A stretch of 52,384 bases of DNA, from IMG/VR virus record IMGVR_UViG_3300043410_000251, positions 1 to 52,384 of that record. One strand, written 5' to 3'. Shown here piece by piece: positions 24,560 through 32,291 of this stretch (within the stretch, counting starts at the first letter, position 1; every line of letters begins with the position of its first letter). The translations under genes and the position numbers were made by a program. The notes under the pieces are model-generated. The model worked only from the letters and a program-made list of their open reading frames with translations. It was not told where the DNA came from and made no database searches. The stretch is from a virus.

Positions 24560-26355
24560 TTAGGCAGTTTCTTAATCAATTCTGAAATACCACCACCGAA
24601 AGTTCGCGCAGTTGGTGCTTCTTTGTTGAACTGACTAAATGGTGTATTCAGACCAGTAGTACGGCCATAGCGGGCGTTTTCTAAGTCAGCCGCAGTCAGG
24701 CCAACTTTACGCATTTCCGCCAATACTGCGTTCATATCTGCGCCACCGGGCTGCGCCATCTGCTTATCAGCAAGGTCACGTAAGCTCTGGTTAAGTGCAC
24801 CAATACCTTGATGTGTAAGGGCGTAGTTATACCCAGCCGAAGTTGGCAAATCACGACCATAGTTGCTTACATTAAACATCGTCAATGGATCGGCATAGTT
24901 TTGATACTGTGCTTTATAACGTCCAGCAGATGGCACGGGTGTAGTTGGTGTAACAGGTGGTACATAAGGCGCTACATATGGCGCTCTGTACGGAGCTACA
25001 TAAGGTCCAACGTAAGGTGGCACGTAAGGTGGCACGTAAGGTGGCACATAAGGATCTACATAAGGATCTACATAAGGATCTACATAAGGATCTACATAAG
25101 GATCTACATAAGGATCAACGGGAGACTTGTTATGGCTTAACAATCCTTCGCAGATATATGTATGAGCATCATCAATTGTGATACTTACAACATCACCTGA
25201 TTCGGTTTGCTCAACGCCACGAACAATCTGACCACTAATCATATCGCCAAGGCGTATGTCCTTTGCAGCAACCCAATCTCCGACTGATCTAAAGAATTTG
25301 TGCGACAGACTGCAAACAAACTCAACATTATCAAATTTAATTTTGATGCGTTCGGAACCAGAAATAATAGATACTTGTGTAACTGCATGATTACCCCAAG
25401 CTAAAGTGGTTTCGTGTTGCGTTCTAACAATATCTCCAACTTGCAATTCACCTGCAGGTTTAAGAGTGCCATCCGCCAGCAAAATACGCATGTTGGGCGC
25501 AGGGCAAGTATCTGGTGGAACAAATGGTTCTACGTAAGGATCTACATACGGATCTACAAAAGGCGCAACGTAGGGATCTACAAATGGATCTACAAATGGA
25601 TCTACAAATGGATCTACAAATGGCTCCACAAATGGTTCTATGTAGGGTTCAACATAAGGAAGCTGTATGAAAGGAGCTACATAGGGATCTTTAGGAGCTG
25701 TACCAGGAATTATGAGTTCCCCTGCATCAGGTATTTGATCAATAGGTGGACCAAAAGGTGCGACATATGGGTCGACATATGGATCTACGGGTCCAACAAA
25801 TGGATCTACAGGCCCGACATATGGATCGCCGCCAAATGGACCAGGTGTAAATGGATCCCCACCAAATGGATCTATAGGTCCAACGAATGGATCTACAGGA
25901 CCATCATACGGATCATTAATAGGCAACGGATCCCAGTTATGGGGTGTGAAATCATCAGGGCTAGTAAAAGGCGTATTCAGAATATCCCAAACACCACCAG
26001 AAGGTAGAGGTGTTGCAGCGGGGCCGTAATCTAAATCACCGGCAGCAGGAGTGTATACGGGCGGTTGCATACCGGTGAAATCCATTGTAGGATTACCGGT
26101 GATTGGGTTAATACCAGATCTAGCACCACCATCACCGCCGCTACCAGCACCGCCGTAGTCAAACCCACCAGCGTCATACCAGTCATTTGCACCTAAATCG
26201 GAATTATTAATTGTTCCTAAAGTAGAATCCCCGCCAATATCAAAACGGCGAACACCACCAGAGATGCGACCACCAGTGCCGTACTTAACTACAGGCTCAC
26301 TTGAATTTCCGGCTTCTTGCAAAGCCTCATTAAACGCTACACCGCCACCAGCCAT
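24556..26355 (-). CDS. X-Pro-Tyr/Phe-Val repeat protein with embedded Hint (intein-like) domain
   Basis: A 599-residue protein in five parts. Residues 1-140 are Gly-rich. Residues about 150-281 contain repeats of the type VDPFVGP and VDPYVDP. Residues 284-409 are a Hint domain. Residues 412-467 are a regular X-Pro-Tyr-Val array. The C-terminal 130 residues (QYQNYADPLTMFNVSNYGRD; ADLENARYGRTTGLN) resemble phage structural segments. The repeats probably adopt an extended proline-rich rod. The Hint domain has its nucleophile C284 and ends H408-N409 but is followed by Lys, so canonical splicing is unlikely and cleavage is expected instead. Its place between virion genes suggests a tail or ejection component. 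Confidence 0.8.
   Translation of the reverse strand: MAGGGVAFNEALQEAGNSSEPVVKYGTGGRISGGVRRFDIGGDSTLGTINNSDLGANDWYDAGGFDYGGAGSGGDGGARSGINPITGNPTMDFTGMQPPVYTPAAGDLDYGPAATPLPSGGVWDILNTPFTSPDDFTPHNWDPLPINDPYDGPVDPFVGPIDPFGGDPFTPGPFGGDPYVGPVDPFVGPVDPYVDPYVAPFGPPIDQIPDAGELIIPGTAPKDPYVAPFIQLPYVEPYIEPFVEPFVDPFVDPFVDPFVDPYVAPFVDPYVDPYVEPFVPPDTCPAPNMRILLADGTLKPAGELQVGDIVRTQHETTLAWGNHAVTQVSIISGSERIKIKFDNVEFVCSLSHKFFRSVGDWVAAKDIRLGDMISGQIVRGVEQTESGDVVSITIDDAHTYICEGLLSHNKSPVDPYVDPYVDPYVDPYVDPYVDPYVPPYVPPYVPPYVGPYVAPYRAPYVAPYVPPVTPTTPVPSAGRYKAQYQNYADPLTMFNVSNYGRDLPTSAGYNYALTHQGIGALNQSLRDLADKQMAQPGGADMNAVLAEMRKVGLTAADLENARYGRTTGLNTPFSQFNKEAPTARTFGGGISELIKKLPK
24955..25122 (-). repeat. 12-bp tandem repeats encoding X-Pro-Tyr-Val (C-terminal array)
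   Basis: This 168-base stretch encodes residues 412-467 of the repeat protein. On the coding strand the first units repeat GATCCTTATGTA (Asp-Pro-Tyr-Val), then units with Pro, Gly or Ala in the first place. Several consecutive units are identical in DNA, so the array is recent or actively homogenised and may vary in copy number. Confidence 0.9.
25129..25506 (-). other. Hint / bacterial-intein-like (BIL) domain within the repeat protein
   Basis: A 126-residue domain, residues 284-409. Block A: CPAPNMRILLADGTLKP with ELQVGDIV. Block B equivalent: VCSLSHKFF (S349-x-x-H352). Block F: SITIDDAHTYICEGLL. Block G: S407-H408-N409. There is no homing endonuclease, and the residue after Asn is Lys410 (then Ser411), not Cys, Ser or Thr. 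This corresponds to A-type BIL domains, which typically self-cleave rather than splice. Confidence 0.88.
25513..25908 (-). repeat. Degenerate Pro-Tyr/Phe-Val repeats (N-terminal array)
   Basis: Encodes residues 150-281. Units are more diverged than in the C-terminal array (DPFVGPIDPFGGDPF; VEPYIEPFVEPFVDPF), with a cluster of near-identical 12-base units encoding Val-Asp-Pro-Phe. The different ages of the two arrays and the Hint domain placed exactly between them suggest insertion into, or expansion around, the domain. Confidence 0.8.
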
Positions 26356-26365
26356 ATTGTTCTCC

Positions 26366-27358
26366 TTATGCAGGTAAATACTTACGTGCGTTTATCTGTT
26401 TACCTTGTTTTGGATTACCAGTACGGGCTTTGCGTACCTTGTTCATCATGCTGTAGAGCTGTTTAGCACCTGCATCGGTTGAGCCATTACCTAGATGTGA
26501 AACCACATCAGCGGGTACAACAAACTCGCCATCAGCCAAACGGGCTGGCTGCTTATTACCAATACTTGCAGGGATGCTATCAGACATTCCATCGCCGGGG
26601 CCTTTGAGCATGCGACCACCATCAGAGTAGCCACCCAAACTTGCAATACCGCCAGTGTCGCCACCACTTGCAAAGCTATAAGGGCGGTATGCACTTGGGT
26701 CAAATCTATACTGACTTAACGCACCAGTGTATGGCTTTTTCTTAGGTATACCACCACGCAATTGATCTGAGATCATGCCAAGACCAGCAATACCAGCACC
26801 GCCGGCAAGTAGTTGTTGCTTGGGGGTTAGGTTACCAAACCATTCTTTAGCACCGCTCATGATGCCTTTATTGGCCGGAGCTTGTGAGGCGTTAACCGAC
26901 ATTTGTTGCTGAGCTAAACCAGTAGGATCTGCCATGGTTGCAGCGGGGCTACCGGCAGGTACGGGGCTACCGAAAGAATCAAAAGACTGTCCAAGAGGGG
27001 CTTCACCAAACGCGCCGTATTGTGTAGCTGTAGGAGTAAAAGATTCAAACCCGGGAGTTACTGTAGCCGCCGGCGTGGCTGCCGCAGTCGTAGCAGCAGG
27101 TGCAGTATTGGCGGCTGTTGTAGTTGCTTCAGCAGCACCAGGCATAAGGCCACTAATACCAGAGGCCGCACCACCCATCAAACCACCAAGCAACGCGCCT
27201 TGCAGTGGGTCTTTACCTTGGACAAGAGATGTTCCACCACCGACAGCAGCGCCGGTCATCATGGCTTCTAAAAGAGCTGCCTCACCAACACCCCCGCCAA
27301 TGTAGAGATTACGTGTGCCATCTTTACGATAGCCGTTGAATTTATTTGGGATAAGCAT
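26366..27358 (-). CDS. Late virion-associated protein with conserved LADGEFVV tail, 330 aa
   Basis: The first 110 residues are Gly/Ala-rich and helical (AAVGGGTSLVQGKDPLQGAL; GLMGGAASGISGLMPGAA), possibly membrane-active. The middle includes LTPKQQLLAGGAGIAGLGM. The C-terminal 90 residues follow a pattern recurrent in phage late proteins: GDGMSDSIPASIGNKQPAR, LADGEFVVPADVVSHLGNGS and AKQLYSMMNKVRKARTG, ending basic. The role of this module is unknown. It sits directly before the Hint repeat protein. Confidence 0.6.
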   Translation of the reverse strand: MLIPNKFNGYRKDGTRNLYIGGGVGEAALLEAMMTGAAVGGGTSLVQGKDPLQGALLGGLMGGAASGISGLMPGAAEATTTAANTAPAATTAAATPAATVTPGFESFTPTATQYGAFGEAPLGQSFDSFGSPVPAGSPAATMADPTGLAQQQMSVNASQAPANKGIMSGAKEWFGNLTPKQQLLAGGAGIAGLGMISDQLRGGIPKKKPYTGALSQYRFDPSAYRPYSFASGGDTGGIASLGGYSDGGRMLKGPGDGMSDSIPASIGNKQPARLADGEFVVPADVVSHLGNGSTDAGAKQLYSMMNKVRKARTGNPKQGKQINARKYLPA

Positions 27359-27391
27359 GGGTAAAGTGCTCCTAGAATTGGGGGGATATTA

Positions 27392-28060
27392 TCATGTTGG
27401 TAACGCTGACACAAATGTTGCGGTCAGAATTACAGATGGAATTGCGGGTACATCATTTGGCGCAGTACCAAAGCCGGCTTCGTATTTAAGTTGGACGTTT
27501 GTATCGTCTGTCATCCAATAAAGCTCAAAATAATCACCAGCATTCATAGGTAAAACAAAATTCCAAGCAGGGACAGATTCCGCCGTTGTACCTTGAATAG
27601 ATACTTTACTTGCCGAAGCTGAGATATTTGCACCATTAACTTTTGGCCAAATCCAAATAGAAGCTGTAGCACCAGAAGCTTTATCCAATTGCGCAGAAAA
27701 TTCAAAGTTGTAATATCCAGCAGTGTTGGTCACGACACGAGAAGTTGGAGTGCCTAAAGCTACACCACTTGAATAATCTGTGGCATTGAACGTGATTGCT
27801 TTTGCTGTGTTGGTAGCTACTTGGGTTTGTGTCGTAGCATCGTGGAATGCGCCATATGGGAAAGTAAGACCAGAGCCATCAGCGGATGGAGTTCCCGATG
27901 CATTTAGGCGGGCAATAAAGTCATCAATACGATTAAAGTACAAACGCAAGACGTTACTGTACTGATCTTGGAAACGCTGATCCCACATCTGCGGCGCAAG
28001 GGGTAAGCTTGGGGCCGCTAACTTATCGATCTGGTAATCAGTGGTAACAATATATGTCAT
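27392..28060 (-). CDS. Tail-fibre-like protein with C1q/TNF-like C-terminus, 222 aa
   Basis: Residues 1-60 include MWDQRFQDQYSNVLRLYFNR and DDFIARLNASG, a conserved N-terminal segment of phage virion proteins that may be an attachment helix. From about residue 70 the protein is beta-rich and Ser/Thr/Ala-rich: TNTAGYYNFEFSAQLDKASG, ASIWIWPKVNG and MNAGDYFELYWMTDD, the pattern of a jelly-roll C1q/TNF-like trimer. This suggests a small fibre or spike head. It overlaps the nozzle-like gene by 4 bases. Confidence 0.65.
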   Translation of the reverse strand: MTYIVTTDYQIDKLAAPSLPLAPQMWDQRFQDQYSNVLRLYFNRIDDFIARLNASGTPSADGSGLTFPYGAFHDATTQTQVATNTAKAITFNATDYSSGVALGTPTSRVVTNTAGYYNFEFSAQLDKASGATASIWIWPKVNGANISASASKVSIQGTTAESVPAWNFVLPMNAGDYFELYWMTDDTNVQLKYEAGFGTAPNDVPAIPSVILTATFVSALPT

Positions 28061-29961
28061 CGTCTACCATCCGGTCTAATATCAATACGAGGCGCACCAA
28101 GCTGCCAAGCAGTATTAACTTGGTTTGAGCCAATCTTAAATATCATCTGGCGACCACGCATACGGGTAAATATCTGACCCGTAAATTCTTCTGTGATCAC
28201 GTAAGTATTACTTTTTGCTACCGGTTTAGAAACGTCACTTGTTACGCCCGAGCCAGAGTTGGCCAAGCCATATAGTGTCATCGTCACCGTGGCAGCATCA
28301 CCATTGGGGGCCGCCTCTGCATTTTCAAATGTCAAGTCAGGCAGAACACGCCAGACAAAACCAAAGTTATGACCGTCACCAATATCAAACTCAGATGAAC
28401 TAATGTAAGCATCGATTGGGAGAGCCGTACCGTCAGTATTGTCGTTCAAGCCAGTCTCTTGATTAATCAAGTTACCCGTAACCGTACTGCTGTTGTACTT
28501 AGCGGCAATAGGATAGGACAACAAACCAGAATCAAGCCAAGCCGTGCGCTCCATCGTGCCGTAATACCAGACTCTTTCTGCATAGTTGTAGATAACGTAC
28601 TTGTCTATGGTTGTAGAGTTGGCTGAACAATAGAACCACCAAACTTCATTAAATCCTTCATTTGTACCGCAAAAAACCTGCAGTGATTGCTCTTGATTTA
28701 AGTCTTGGAATACGTAGCGACGTAAGTCACAATTTAATGTTTGCACGCGACCATCGTACATATAGAACTTATCCACACCCATCCAGTACACAACACCAGA
28801 CGCAATCACAACTGAGTTAGGACTCATCACCGAAATATTGTCACCCAGAAGTTGCGAGCCCCATACATAGGGCGGTCCTAAGTACTGAAGCGAATACACA
28901 CTGGAGTCAGTTAAAACCACGATCTCTTGACGAGTCTGGACGTAAGTAATAATTTCTGAGCCGTGAGATAGACGTAAACTACCGGCCTGGTTGGTGACAG
29001 ACGGAATCCAAGTAAATGGGTCTTCTTGGTCTGACCAACGAATAAACATTGGGTCAAGCGTATTTGGGGATGCAGAGTTAGGATCGTTTGTACCAAAAAC
29101 AATTAAGAACCTAGACGCATCTGAAACAATAAAGGAGTTCTGCACTACTGGAGTTTCGGCATCACCCAAAGAAGTTAGTGCAACTCCACGGGTAGTCACA
29201 CCTCCGGTGGCATCCCAGTAATATATAGGTCCGCCACGAGGTCCATAGATTAAGTTTTGGCCAAAGTTAATTTGGTTCCACAAACGAAGCGATGAAGTAG
29301 AAGTCCCGCCAAAACCCCATGTCGTGCCTGTTTGACCCCAAGCACCCGCGCCCCATCCCGTCAATGGAACAGGAATTGCGGGTCCAACATTAACTTGGTA
29401 AGCGGCAACAACAGAAGCGCCACCACCTGGAGATCCAGAGGCATCCGTTGCATTGGCTGTAGCAGAAGCTACAAAAGTATATGTGTTGGCAGTGAGTACA
29501 GTAACTTGGTACTCGGCATTTAGCACCGTGGCAGTGATATTTCCACCAAGACCTGTAGCACCGCTAAAAGTTACGAAGTCGCCAGTTACGCAGCCATGGT
29601 TTGTGTCGGTTACCGTAATAACGGCTGAGCCATTTATTGCTACAAAAGGATTGTTATTAATCGTGGGCGCTGGAACTACTCTTAACGGGGTAACGTCATA
29701 AAAAAGACTGCCCTGTTCAATATAAAACTTAAGATTTGTGCCGACACCAATTACGTTTGTGCCGTCTAATAAAGCCCAGTTCCATAAAGAGCGACAAACA
29801 CCCTGGTATGTAGCTGTTGAAAATGGCTCCCAGCCACCAATTACTTCTGGGTTGCCTTGACGGAAACGTATTTTGTTGCACTCGTACCAACCACCCTCGG
29901 TTGTATAACGAGTGTTCTCCCGGTTGACGCCCGGCTTGAACAGAATTTTTTGTAATGGCAT
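28057..29961 (-). CDS. Tail nozzle / stabilisation-type structural protein, 634 aa
   Basis: The start is taken at 29961 (MPLQKILFKPGVNRENTRYT) because the 28 upstream codons overlap the endolysin and look non-native. The N-terminus and EGGWYECNKIRFRQGNPEV are typical of a phage structural family in podoviruses. Blocks such as IYGPRGGPIYYWDATGG, RFLIVFGTNDPNS and VYWMGVDKFYMYDGR recur like beta-propeller blades, as in P22 gp10 and T7 gp12 nozzle proteins. An inserted Ig-like stretch (about 120-190) is Thr/Ala-rich. Assignment to the nozzle is an inference from size, propeller-like pattern and company. Confidence 0.6.
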   Translation of the reverse strand: MPLQKILFKPGVNRENTRYTTEGGWYECNKIRFRQGNPEVIGGWEPFSTATYQGVCRSLWNWALLDGTNVIGVGTNLKFYIEQGSLFYDVTPLRVVPAPTINNNPFVAINGSAVITVTDTNHGCVTGDFVTFSGATGLGGNITATVLNAEYQVTVLTANTYTFVASATANATDASGSPGGGASVVAAYQVNVGPAIPVPLTGWGAGAWGQTGTTWGFGGTSTSSLRLWNQINFGQNLIYGPRGGPIYYWDATGGVTTRGVALTSLGDAETPVVQNSFIVSDASRFLIVFGTNDPNSASPNTLDPMFIRWSDQEDPFTWIPSVTNQAGSLRLSHGSEIITYVQTRQEIVVLTDSSVYSLQYLGPPYVWGSQLLGDNISVMSPNSVVIASGVVYWMGVDKFYMYDGRVQTLNCDLRRYVFQDLNQEQSLQVFCGTNEGFNEVWWFYCSANSTTIDKYVIYNYAERVWYYGTMERTAWLDSGLLSYPIAAKYNSSTVTGNLINQETGLNDNTDGTALPIDAYISSSEFDIGDGHNFGFVWRVLPDLTFENAEAAPNGDAATVTMTLYGLANSGSGVTSDVSKPVAKSNTYVITEEFTGQIFTRMRGRQMIFKIGSNQVNTAWQLGAPRIDIRPDGRR

Positions 29962-29969
29962 CGGCAGTC

Positions 29970-30446
29970 CTAGGATAGAAACAAGGCACGCTCGTCGATG
30001 CGACGCTTTTGCAGCCCTTTGAGTATTTTGCCACCAGCCATGCAATACTTCAAGAGTTCTTCGGCAGCGCCTTCTTTATCACCGCGAAGCAGCTTTTGGC
30101 GAAGCGTCGAACGCTGGAGTGTTCCCAAACCGACGTTAAAACTAAAAGACACAAGACCGTCAAACATCCCTTGTGTAAGAGGAACAGGACAGAATCGCTC
30201 CACTCCACGTTCAAACCTGTCAAGATCGCTCCTGAGAATCCCATCAACTTCCTCCATTGAATATTTACGCATGGCCTCTGCGGGTGGCACAAAAGCATCA
30301 CGTTGATCTATTTTAAGTTTGCCCTGCTCCGGAAACATTACGTGCCCAACACCTACCGTCCACAACTTTGCAGGGCATTTATACGGATTCTGTCGCACCC
30401 CTTCATGGTGCTGAATCATCTTGATGGCCTTGGGGCTGACGTTCAT
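29970..30446 (-). CDS. Endolysin, GH24 lysozyme (T4/P22 type)
   Basis: A 158-residue muramidase. The catalytic triad spacing E-x8-C/D-x5-T is exact: Glu15 in HHEGVRQ, Cys24 and Thr30 in LWTVGVGH. FSFNVGLGTLQRSTLRQKL and a C-terminal LQKRRIDERALFL complete the fold. A Cys in the Asp position occurs in P22- and R21-type enzymes. There is no signal peptide or N-terminal SAR helix, so it should depend on a holin, which is the overlapping upstream gene. Confidence 0.93.
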   Translation of the reverse strand: MNVSPKAIKMIQHHEGVRQNPYKCPAKLWTVGVGHVMFPEQGKLKIDQRDAFVPPAEAMRKYSMEEVDGILRSDLDRFERGVERFCPVPLTQGMFDGLVSFSFNVGLGTLQRSTLRQKLLRGDKEGAAEELLKYCMAGGKILKGLQKRRIDERALFLS

Positions 30447-30958
30447 TTGCCGAAAGCTCTGCCGCCAAAGTGGAAAGCAATGATGCTGGCAAACAAAGCC
30501 TGGGTGTCAGAATCCCACAGCATATTGAGCATGTCGTCAAAAGGAACGCTCATATAGTATCCATACCAGAAGCCAGCAATATCCACAAACATCAGCAAGA
30601 AGAAGAAGCCATAAGTAATAACAGGCCGTACACTTGCCCGGAGGTTCTTCATCCATTGTGATGTCCCTTCATTCAAACTCATGTCGTGGGCGTAGATGGC
30701 TTGCATCTCAGCCTGCTGCGCACCAATCAGGACTTGCTGTGTATTGGCCGCGCTTTCGGTGGCCAGCTGTTCTGACTTGATATGCTCCACACGCTCTTGG
30801 GCTTCAAAGCCAAGCTTGCGCATCTCCAACTCACGTTGAATCTGCATCTGGGCCAGCGCCAACTCATGTTTCTTGTCTTGCTGACCTTGGAAGAATTCCA
30901 GGATCTTGGGCAGGCCGCCCATCAGAAACGAGATCAAGGTTGAGAGCAATGTCAGCAT
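30443..30958 (-). CDS. Holin of the three-TM (GTA-type) family
   Basis: A 171-residue protein. A hydrophobic N-terminus (LLSTLISFLMGGLPKILEFF) is followed by a charged coiled coil (ELALAQMQIQRELEMRKLG). Then come a strong membrane segment VITYGFFFLLMFVDIAGFWY and a last hydrophobic stretch LFASIIAFHFGGRAFG. This layout is that of the holin_3TM / GTA holin family. It overlaps the endolysin by 4 bases, which supports a lysis role. Confidence 0.8.
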   Translation of the reverse strand: MLTLLSTLISFLMGGLPKILEFFQGQQDKKHELALAQMQIQRELEMRKLGFEAQERVEHIKSEQLATESAANTQQVLIGAQQAEMQAIYAHDMSLNEGTSQWMKNLRASVRPVITYGFFFLLMFVDIAGFWYGYYMSVPFDDMLNMLWDSDTQALFASIIAFHFGGRAFGK

Positions 30959-30971
30959 AAAGTTCCTTTAA

Positions 30972-31490
30972 TTACCATTGAACGGGTTCGCACATGATTT
31001 CCATATTAATGGCAATCCTAAAATCGTCTGTATTACTTTGGTGTGGTTGGTGTTTTAAATGGTTTGGGAAAATTACCAAGTCACCAGCTCTTGGCTTAAA
31101 ACAAAATACTTCGTTATTTGCCTCGTCATAGAAACTAATACCGCCTTCTTTGTATGACTTTGTTTTAGGAACCTGGAGGTAGTAAACCGCGTTGATGATG
31201 CTGGTCCGCATATGGTCATGGATGCCACCACGGTAAAAGTCCTTGTTTGTAAGGTACGCCCAGCACGTGCGCTTGTTGTTTTCTAAAAGCTTTAAGCCGT
31301 CAAACAGATCTTCCGATATCTCAAGCAGCTTGCGGTACAACTCATCAAATGATTCCCTGTTTGAAGTTAATGGGAAACTGTTACCTCTTGTATATACATA
31401 TTTAGCATGCTCATAGATGACGCCTTGCGCCATAGAGTTCTTATTGGAGTGCTCGCCAATGTTGAATATATACAGCGGTAACTTATTCAT
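30972..31490 (-). CDS. 2OG-Fe(II) oxygenase-like protein (late, TIGR02466-type)
   Basis: A 172-residue protein. The iron-binding pattern is GGIHDHMRTSIINAVYYLQV (H91, H93 region), followed by GGISFYDE and FKPRAGDLVIFPNHLKHQPH with the distal His, and RIAINMEI with the Arg that binds 2-oxoglutarate. This is the short phage putative-2OG-Fe(II) family, distinct from the prolyl hydroxylase at 3870. The substrate is unknown. ATG 31490 gives an ATGA overlap; a GTG at 31496 is also possible. Being among lysis and tail genes, it may modify virion proteins. Confidence 0.78.
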   Translation of the reverse strand: MNKLPLYIFNIGEHSNKNSMAQGVIYEHAKYVYTRGNSFPLTSNRESFDELYRKLLEISEDLFDGLKLLENNKRTCWAYLTNKDFYRGGIHDHMRTSIINAVYYLQVPKTKSYKEGGISFYDEANNEVFCFKPRAGDLVIFPNHLKHQPHQSNTDDFRIAINMEIMCEPVQW

Positions 31491-31768
31491 TTGCACCCAT
31501 TTTCTTTTTTAGTTTCTTCATTCTGCATGAGTTTGATACCAGACAGGAACCCAATCATGCCGCCGATTAGAGTAGAAAAAGCGGGTGAAATCATCTTGAA
31601 AATTTCGGCGTTGTCCACTTCCTTGGCCCATAGTCCCAACATAAAGGCGATTACCATAGCCAATACGGAGATACACAGGGTCGCGCTGACCATTAAGGTC
31701 ACCCACAGCGTCAGCTTTTCTTTCACTTCTATCTGCGGCTTTCGTGGTTGGCGTATCGGTTTGTTCAT
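31487..31768 (-). CDS. Small two-span membrane protein, holin-like
   Basis: A 93-residue protein with a basic N-terminus (NKPIRQPRKPQIEVKEKL) and two hydrophobic segments: LWVTLMVSATLCISVLAMVI with following FMLGLW, and AFSTLIGGMIGFLSGIKL. Both ends are charged. This is the form of class II holins or antiholins. It lies two genes before the three-TM holin, with 4-base overlaps, so the phage may have two lysis membrane proteins. Confidence 0.6.
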   Translation of the reverse strand: MNKPIRQPRKPQIEVKEKLTLWVTLMVSATLCISVLAMVIAFMLGLWAKEVDNAEIFKMISPAFSTLIGGMIGFLSGIKLMQNEETKKENGCK

Positions 31769-32004
31769 ACGTATTTGTCAAAGCGTCTTGTGTTGTTAAA
31801 TATTTCTAACTCAATCGTGTGCTGGTGTGCGCGTTTGTTGTACAGCTCAACTTCAAGGGCGTCAACTGCTTTGTTTACCTTTTCGTACTCAACCGCCAAC
31901 CTGTATTCATACTCCAACCGCTCGGCTCGCTTTTCAGCGGCTATGGCCTTTACATCGTAGGGCGTGGGGAACACAAACGGATACCATTTGCGAAGCTGGA
32001 TCAT
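31765..32004 (-). CDS. Coiled-coil late protein, 79 aa
   Basis: The short hydrophobic/aromatic N-terminus (LRKWYPFVFPTPYDV) is followed by a long charged helix (EKRAERLEYEYRLAVEYEKV) with heptad spacing. It has overlaps of 4 bases with both neighbours. The position within the lysis region would fit a spanin partner, but there is no true N-terminal membrane anchor, so this is left open. Confidence 0.5.
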   Translation of the reverse strand: MIQLRKWYPFVFPTPYDVKAIAAEKRAERLEYEYRLAVEYEKVNKAVDALEVELYNKRAHQHTIELEIFNNTRRFDKYV

Positions 32005-32285
32005 TTCTTTTCACGTTCAGCCGCCCTCGCATAAAAATGCAAAACCTTTGCCCTAATCTCTGCCGAATCCGCCGTCCCAGCCCACATCGCCAAGTTGTTC
32101 CAGATCACCAGCAACTGCTCAGTACCGCAACTATTTCCATTCGTAGTCAGCCACATGGACAACTGCGAGTGCCGTACTCCCGGATCGCCAATCCAACTCA
32201 GTCCATAGAAGTCAGTAACAATACATCGTTCATTCGCGGTGGCCCCTGCCAGACACAGCAACAGTGGCAGCAAGAGCCAACGCAT
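32001..32285 (-). CDS. Exported small protein with signal peptide, 94 aa
   Basis: The N-terminus MRWLLLPLLLCLAGATANE is a clear Sec signal peptide with a likely cleavage after ATA. There is no proper lipobox (a Leu, not Gly/Ala/Ser, precedes the cysteine), so it is not an Rz1-type lipoprotein. The mature part has two cysteines (ERC; SCGTE) that could form a disulfide and an amphipathic C-terminus (FYARAAEREKK). It is periplasmic by prediction, at the head of the lysis cluster, function unknown. Confidence 0.6.
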   Translation of the reverse strand: MRWLLLPLLLCLAGATANERCIVTDFYGLSWIGDPGVRHSQLSMWLTTNGNSCGTEQLLVIWNNLAMWAGTADSAEIRAKVLHFYARAAEREKK

Positions 32286-32291
32286 ACATAG

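Noticed and set aside
25005-25122. Possible CRISPR or intergenic microsatellite array
   Set aside because: The units are 12 bases without spacers and encode an in-frame tetrapeptide repeat within a gene.
24808-26007. Long plus-strand frames with WHVRWHVRW and YIRIYIRIY repeats
   Set aside because: They are the reverse complement of the Pro-Tyr-Val repeats; the leftward frame has the Hint domain and operon context.
29962-30045. N-terminal extension of the nozzle-like protein
   Set aside because: The 28 upstream codons lie within the endolysin gene and do not resemble the family's typical start MPLQKI.
32001-32285. Rz1-like spanin lipoprotein
   Set aside because: A signal peptide is present but the cysteine lacks a proper lipobox and the mature part is not proline-rich.
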